Positions 59,050 through 64,000 of a stretch of DNA of 64,000 bases are shown piece by piece (position 1 is the first letter of the stretch; every line of letters starts with the position of its first letter). Position numbers and translations under genes: made by a program. The stretch is from Cherax quadricarinatus (lineage: Eukaryota > Arthropoda > Malacostraca > Decapoda > Parastacidae), in the NCBI RefSeq assembly GCF_038502225.1, contig NC_091346.1, forward strand, positions 9,820,793 through 9,884,792. The letters run 5' to 3'. Under the pieces are notes generated by a model. The model was not told where the DNA came from. It did no database searches and worked only from the letters and a program-made list of their open reading frames with translations.

Positions 59050-60690
59050 AAAGACAGGTATACCAACAATAAGAAGCGATAAAATCTATGGGCTGTTAGG
59101 ATCAGTGAAGTCAATGTGTGGAGGCAACTGAAAGCGTGTAAGCAAGGAGGAACTGGAATGCTTTGAAGGAAAAGATTGCTGTGAAGGTTGTGAAAAATAA
59201 GAAGGGGTAGTAATAGGTGCACCGGTGTCCATCGAGGGTTTTGTCTCCACATTATAGTCGGAGATAGCGTCAAGGAAGATGCCCATTTCATGACTTCAGA
59301 GATAGGCGAGGTAGAACAAGTAGAAATTGGGGAGACTATGGAGGGAACCAAAGAGGTGTGGGATGGGAAGGGAGTACGAGACTGGAGAGATGTGCCGGTG
59401 GGAACAGAAGAGTCCTGCAGTGCAACAGAAGAGGAAGGAGGCTGGAAGGTGACTGAAAAAGAAGTCTGGGGGAAACAGGAGAAGAGGGGAGCACACGAGG
59501 GGGTGAACCTCCACCTTCATGTGAGAGTTTGAAAGGGGATGAGAACTGTTGGAGAATTGTAAGCACCGGAGGAATGCAAAGAGTTGGGCTTAGGAGGCAG
59601 GTTCGACTTCGCAGGTGATAGGTGCAAAGAAGATGTTGTCGTGCAAGGCCTTGCAGACTTAGAAACTAGTGGGCGAGAAGAAGTAGAAGTAGGAATAGGT
59701 AAGAAGGTAGGGGTTTCAGAGGGTAAAACCACAAAAGAATTAGAGACGCAGGTGACCCCAAAAGAGACAGCACTGGGGGAGCTGGTAGGTGGGGGGACTG
59801 ACAAGGTTGGAGGTCTCCTAGATACTAGTGAATAAAGAACACGGGGAAGATTTCCCTGAAGGCAGAGCCGAGAGACAGACATAGCATAAGGCCTTCGCTC
59901 TCCTTAAGGCAATGGATATCACGTTCATTAAGATAGACCTAACATCGGTGTGGAAAAAAAAGGTCGAGTTTCTTTGCAATTAAGACAAGTGGGAGGAAGA
60001 CTGCAAGATACATCAGCATGATCTGCGGCACTGCAGACCAGGCACTCCTGTTCAGGCCTGTAGTATTTAGCTAGATGTCTGATGCACCAACAATTTCGAC
60101 ACTGTTGGGGTGTAGGGACCACTTTACAGGCCTCAAGGTGATGTCCTGCAATATAAATGGAGGACGAGATTTCATGACAAAGGTTAAGTGGGCGATGTTA
60201 CTGGGAAAGCGCCTCTGCCCACGAGTGGGCAGGACATATGTATCCACTTTGAGAATTAAAAGGTCCTGAAGGGCTAATTGCTCTAAAATATCGTCACCGC
60301 AAGACAGAAAATCACACTGTACGATGGTACACAGTAAAACCACCGTACCACTGAAAGAATTGAGAGTAGTGTACTTGTGAACTGTTATGGAGACGCTATT
60401 AGCGGAAGAAGGGAAAGATCATGAGCTTGGTTTGCGTTTTGAGCAGTAATAATGTGTAGATAAAGACGTGCAAGGGGCAGAGGTACTAAAAGAATTGGGC
60501 AGAGCCTCAGCACCTGGAGCAAGTGAAGAAGCATCACAAGCAGAAGGCATAGGAGGATGGGAAAAGTCTGGAGAATTGTCCAATAATGAAGCTGGATCAG
60601 AACAGGATGCAGTAACAAAAAGGGGCTTGGGAGGAGGATGGGGGTTATGGAACGAAGACTCCTTGATTGTAGTACTTTTTTATTATTTTA
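59050..60690 (-). pseudogene. Decayed family B LINE ORF1
   Basis: Minus-strand pieces match the intact gag-like protein. They include CGDDILEQLALQDLLILKVD at about 60330-60270, VPTPQQCRNCWCIRHLAKYY, CLVCSAADHADVSC and CLNCKETRPFF of the zinc-knuckle region near 60120-59940, and the Ser/Pro-rich tail to about 59090 (PHIDFTDPNSP). The conserved QWTKFF block is missing, which points to an internal deletion near 60390-60450. Non-functional. Confidence 0.8.
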
Positions 60691-61299
60691 AGAAAAAAAA
60701 GGGAGAGGGAGAGAGGAGGGACAGTTACTAGAAGGCTGCATGTGCACCAGCTGCAACACGGAACCTGTGCCATGCACTACCCTTCACACCAGTAAACCAG
60801 CTTTCTGGGATAGCAGCATCATATCCACTGTGCCACCTCGGTGGACAAAAGAAAGGGTGGTCGGACACTGCCACAGAGCATATTTCCTTCAGCTGCCACA
60901 TCCCAGAGCCGACAGGCAGCCTCTGGAGATACACCCGTCGCCTGCAGGACACCCTGCCCTACCTCCCGGAAATCCAGAAAGGGATCTGGGTACCTCCAGA
61001 TGATCCATTTACGACGGCAAACTGCACTACTCCCGTGGGACCCCACGGAGTGGGATGAACCACAGCACACTTCCCCCTTTCCAAAAGCCAGAGGGGAGGA
61101 CCCCAGAGGCAACAAACGGTATGGGGAAAATGGAGGGTTGGAAGGGGGAGGAAAGGGGGGGGAACGGGGGCATGGGAAGGATGGGATAGGGAAGGGGGGA
61201 TTGGGGGGTAATTAGGTTCAGTTTGAGAAAGAAGACAAAAAGGTCTAATTCCTGAAACCAAGAGCCTGTTCACCGCGCCAAGGAGCCGCCCTTGAAGAG
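60691..61299 (-). other. 5' UTR of the decayed family B LINE
   Basis: It matches the 5' UTR of the intact copy (25347-26080), including ACCAGTAAACCAGC and CTCGGTGGACAAAAGA on the + strand, and ends at the shared 5' terminus near 61299. Confidence 0.75.
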
Positions 61300-61503
61300 G
61301 AGCTTCCTTAATGAAATGACGAGATGTAATCCAGCTGGAAGAAACCGACGGACTCCCTCAAACTGCTCTTTAAAATACTTAAAAGCTTTCATAACTTTTT
61401 AAACCATGGAGAGGTTGGTGATGAGCGTCTGTCCTCAGAGGGAATGTGAAAACACAAATTATTTTTTCTGAAGCAATCATTAATGTTCCTTCCAGCGAAG
61501 GAA

Positions 61504-61542
61504 CAACATTATATACAGCAAGAGTTGCTGTATATAATGTTG
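61504..61542. repeat. 18-bp perfect hairpin, 3-nt loop
   Basis: CAACATTATATACAGCAA pairs exactly with TTGCTGTATATAATGTTG around the loop GAG. A T-run typical of a terminator does not follow. Confidence 0.95.
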
Positions 61543-62321
61543 ACCCCTTTATCATAATGAAACTTTTAATAGGTCATAACTTTAGTAAGTTGGGCTTCCA
61601 GTTTCCCAGAGGCTCTATCGCTATAGTCCATTACTTCAATCGACGTTGCTGGAGCGTTAGTTTATTTTTTTTCTAATGTGGGTACACACTGAGAAATTTT
61701 TCCAGATCAAGGAGCATAGTTTACTTCTTAACTTATAAACCACGTTTGTCAGTATGGTGGAATCAAGCGACCGTTTGCAACACTTTACCATTCAAGAAGT
61801 AATAAGAGAGTGGAACGCCATGTTTGTATTATGAAGTCAATACTCAATAACCGTTGTTTTCTAAAGAGGAAAGAGAGGCATAGATACTTATCATGTGTTC
61901 TATTCACTATATATAAAGCTCTGAGTATTTTCCTGGGTATTCACCATTCGAGATAATTTCGGAAAAGAATATTAAGATTTATAGCACAACTAAAACATTA
62001 AATAAACTGCGATCACAGGATAATGTTCAACCAGAAGTTCAGACTACACATTAATTTCTTTCATATATGCAGGATAAATTGGAACAGATATCATATTTAC
62101 TTGTTAAGAACTTAAATTTTTCAGTGGAGTCTTAAGATGGTGCTAGCGATGAAGTCTGTACATTTACGGGACAAAACTAATGAACTATTGATTTCATGGG
62201 GTGGATCATATAAATTAGTTATTAAAGTTTTCCATAAGGTTCATTTTCTTTGTTATATGAAAGGAAAACACAGTTTTTATGAAATAAATATTAACAAAAA
62301 ATTCCATGGAGAGGTTAACCT

Positions 62322-62366
62322 CTGCTTCACTTTACTGCAGGAGAGACCTGCAATAAAGTGAAGCAG
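62322..62366. repeat. 20-bp hairpin, 5-nt loop
   Basis: CTGCTTCACTTTACTGCAGG pairs with CCTGCAATAAAGTGAAGCAG (one mismatch) around AGAGA. Confidence 0.93.
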
Positions 62367-62510
62367 TAATTTGAATGAGGGTGAAAAGTTAAAAGATATA
62401 AATATCATAGTCTTCCCAACCCTCTTTCTTCTCATCACTCGTCATGATTAAGAAATCTGATACTCGTATAGGATTATGCAAGATAACAGATACTGGAATA
62501 CAATAAGTAA

Positions 62511-62600
62511 ATGGTATTCAGAACCCGCGATCAGAGAGTCATAAAACTCCAGACCGACGCGTTAGCCACTGGACCAGCTGGCTACAATAAGATTCAAGCC
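62511..62600 (-). mobile_element. tRNA-derived SINE head (fragment)
   Basis: On the minus strand an A-box-like TGGTCCAGTGGCTAACGC (62559-62576) and a B-box-like GATCGCGGGTTC (62521-62532) have tRNA spacing. The head differs from the SINEs at 10491 and 43546, so it is probably another SINE family. No clear body or tail was identified. Confidence 0.6.
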
Positions 62601-62696
62601 AGTGACTGACCATGACTTGCGTAAATTTAATAACACATTTATTTCTAGTATATTACACAGGGATATCATCAAGTAACGTTACATCCAGACTCTAGC

Positions 62697-62964
62697 GTCT
62701 AGACCAGTAGTCCCCAACCTTTTAGTATGAAAGGGACAGTTCTGAAAGGCCAGATTTAGAGAGGGGCCGGATTTTATAATATTTGTCATTTTTTATGAAT
62801 GATAACAATAATATTTTATGAATAATAACAATAATAATATATGCAGCTTCAACACTGTACAGTGTTGAAGCTGCTTAAAACTGAATTCATAATTTTATGA
62901 GAAGGCCGCGTTCATTTCCTAGATTCATAGAAGAACCGCGGGGTGGGACGCCCCTGGTCTAGAC
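62697..62964. mobile_element. hAT-type MITE with 8-bp target duplication
   Basis: GTCTAGAC occurs at 62697-62704 and 62957-62964. Between them a 252-bp element begins CAGTAGTCCCCAACC and ends GGGACGCCCCTG, a typical hAT-like CAG...CTG terminus with imperfect inverted ends. The AT-rich interior has no coding capacity and contains a 32-bp perfect palindrome. Confidence 0.82.
62843..62874. repeat. 32-bp perfect palindrome inside the hAT MITE
   Basis: GCAGCTTCAACACTGT followed by ACAGTGTTGAAGCTGC is exactly self-complementary without a loop. Confidence 0.96.
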
Positions 62965-63332
62965 CATATATTTACTGTTTAGCCTACATACAGAGGACTA
63001 ATACCATACCACACCCTGCCTTTTGGCGTTTTTTGCAGCTTATACAACGTATATTCGTCTAACGAGAAAAGCACTTTCCGGCATACACAATGTGAATTTT
63101 GGCCCTTCTACCACCATCTACTACACTCTACTTCTACTACTACCCTCCTGGTCGTACCTACAACATCCATCTATAACTATTATCTGTTACCTCTTTCTTC
63201 TACCCTAACTACTATTCCTTATGCATACACGAATCTACCACTTCCTACAGATAACTGCCAGTAGCAGTGCAGAAATATACCAGACTTAATTAACCTGGGT
63301 AATTACACATTTGCAACTTAAGATTCATTATG
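62965..63332. other. Unassigned region
   Basis: No gene or repeat recognised. It contains CTAC-rich low-complexity sequence at about 63110-63190. Confidence 0.4.
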
Positions 63333-64000
63333 ATTCTTAGAGCACCTACACTCTTCATCATTCTTAGAGCACCTACACTCTTCATCATTCTTAGAGCACC
63401 TACACTCTTCATCATTCTTAGAGCACCTACACTCTTCATCATTCTTAGAGCACCTACACTCTTCGTCATTCTTAGAGCACCTACACTCTTCATCATTCTT
63501 AGAGCACCTACACTTTTCATCATTCTTAGAGTGCCTACACTCTTCATCATTCTTAGAGCACCTACACTCTTCATCATTCTTAGAGCACCTACACTCTTCA
63601 TTCTTAGAGCACCTACACTCTTCATTCTTAGAGCACCTACACTCTTCATCATTCTTAGAGCACCTACACTCTTCATCATTCTTAGAGCACCTACACTCTT
63701 CATCATTCTTAGAGCACCTACACTCTTCGTCATTCTTAGAGCACCTACACTCTTCATCATTCTTAGAGCACCTACACTCTTCGTCATTCTTAGAGCACCT
63801 ACACTCTTCATCATTCTTAGAGCACCTACACTCTTCATCATTCTTAGAGCACCTACACTCATCATTCTTAGAGCACCTACACTCTTCATTCTTAGAGCAC
63901 CTACACTCTTCATCATTCTTAGAGCACCTACACTCTTCATCATTCTTAGAGCACCTACACTCATCATTCTTAGAGCACCTACACTCTTCGTCATTCTTAG
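63333..64000 (+). repeat. 27-bp minisatellite (about 25 copies), runs off the window
   Basis: The unit ATTCTTAGAGCACCTACACT followed by CTTCATC repeats every 27 bp, with 24-bp variants lacking ATC and some TCGTC substitutions. The minus-strand frame is open as a 9-residue repeat (MKSVGALRM), because 27 is a multiple of 3. No start context or flanking coding sequence supports a gene. Confidence 0.96.

Larger units (their letters stand above)
55645..61299 (-). mobile_element. Decayed family B I-type LINE
   Basis: The minus-strand copy has the family's 5' end at about 61299, 5' UTR, ORF1 and ORF2 remnants and part of the 3' UTR (CACTGCAGGGCAG region at 55665). It is about 950 bp shorter than the intact copy. 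Numerous frameshifts, stops and an endonuclease-region deletion show it is old. No convincing target duplication was found. Confidence 0.87.
61300..62510. other. Unassigned AT-rich region with hairpins
   Basis: No gene recognised. Two strong short hairpins are listed separately (61504-61542 and 62322-62366). A 74-codon frame at 62137-62361 has no recognisable features. Confidence 0.4.

Noticed and set aside
55645..61320. Target-site duplication for the older family B LINE
   Set aside because: AAATGAC occurs near both sides but not adjacent to the element borders, so it does not define the insertion.
62137..62361. 74-codon open frame
   Set aside because: AT-rich, no recognisable motif, and it runs into a hairpin; likely chance.

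Overview
The window looks like repeat-dense, gene-poor nuclear DNA from an animal, most likely a decapod crustacean (crayfish, lobster or shrimp type). This rests on several CR1-type and I-type non-LTR retrotransposons, a Penelope-like element, tRNA-derived SINEs, hAT-type relics, long minisatellites and pure dinucleotide tracts. From memory, the SINE body, the 'ATAAGAACATAAGAA' LINE tails and the 'CGAAACGT' hairpin repeats are decapod repeats, but I could not check this. No bacterial, organellar or viral gene organisation is present. The only candidate for a host gene is one possible 128-bp exon at 50493-50620.

Layout. 0-10 kb: a 52-bp minisatellite (about 11 copies, then about 153 copies) interrupted by an inverted block of a second satellite. 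10.5-14.6 kb: a SINE, then a structure with inverted arms, each holding 37-bp-type subrepeats, around an internal LINE fragment. 14.95-15.95 kb: a 26-bp minisatellite and a CT tract. 16.85-29.05 kb: two head-to-tail copies of one CR1-like LINE ('family A'), each ending in a (GA)n tract. The longer copy is split by a near-intact 6.6-kb I-type LINE ('family B', opposite strand) with a perfect 13-bp target-site duplication. 29.4-32.8 kb: LINE fragments of families A and D with a nested LINE tail, a nested MITE and a 139-bp palindrome. 33.4-35.6 kb: a decayed Penelope-like element split by a 977-bp insert. 36.2-37.4 kb: a 56-bp minisatellite and a CA tract. 37.8-40.3 kb: a hAT transposase relic and the 5' part of another family B LINE. 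40.3-45.7 kb: mostly unassigned DNA with one SINE and one LINE tail. 45.8-49.0 kb: a 53-bp minisatellite almost devoid of G on the + strand. 50.5 kb: the putative exon. 50.8-54.1 kb: an esterase-type CR1 LINE ('family C', minus strand). 54.8-55.4 kb: a gag-like relic. 55.6-61.3 kb: a decayed family B LINE (minus strand). 61.3-63.0 kb: short hairpins, a SINE and a hAT-type MITE. 63.3-64.0 kb: a 27-bp minisatellite that runs off the window.

How the parts relate. The only products that look functional are ORF1 (643 aa, nucleic-acid-binding gag-like) and ORF2 (1236 aa, endonuclease, reverse transcriptase and RNase H) of the family B insertion at 19474-26080. Its two open frames and exact duplication suggest recent mobility. 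Nearly everything else is a decayed or truncated mobile element or a tandem array. The nesting gives relative ages: family A before family B at 19.5-26.1 kb, family A before the MITE at 31.3 kb, and family D before a family A tail at 29.9 kb.
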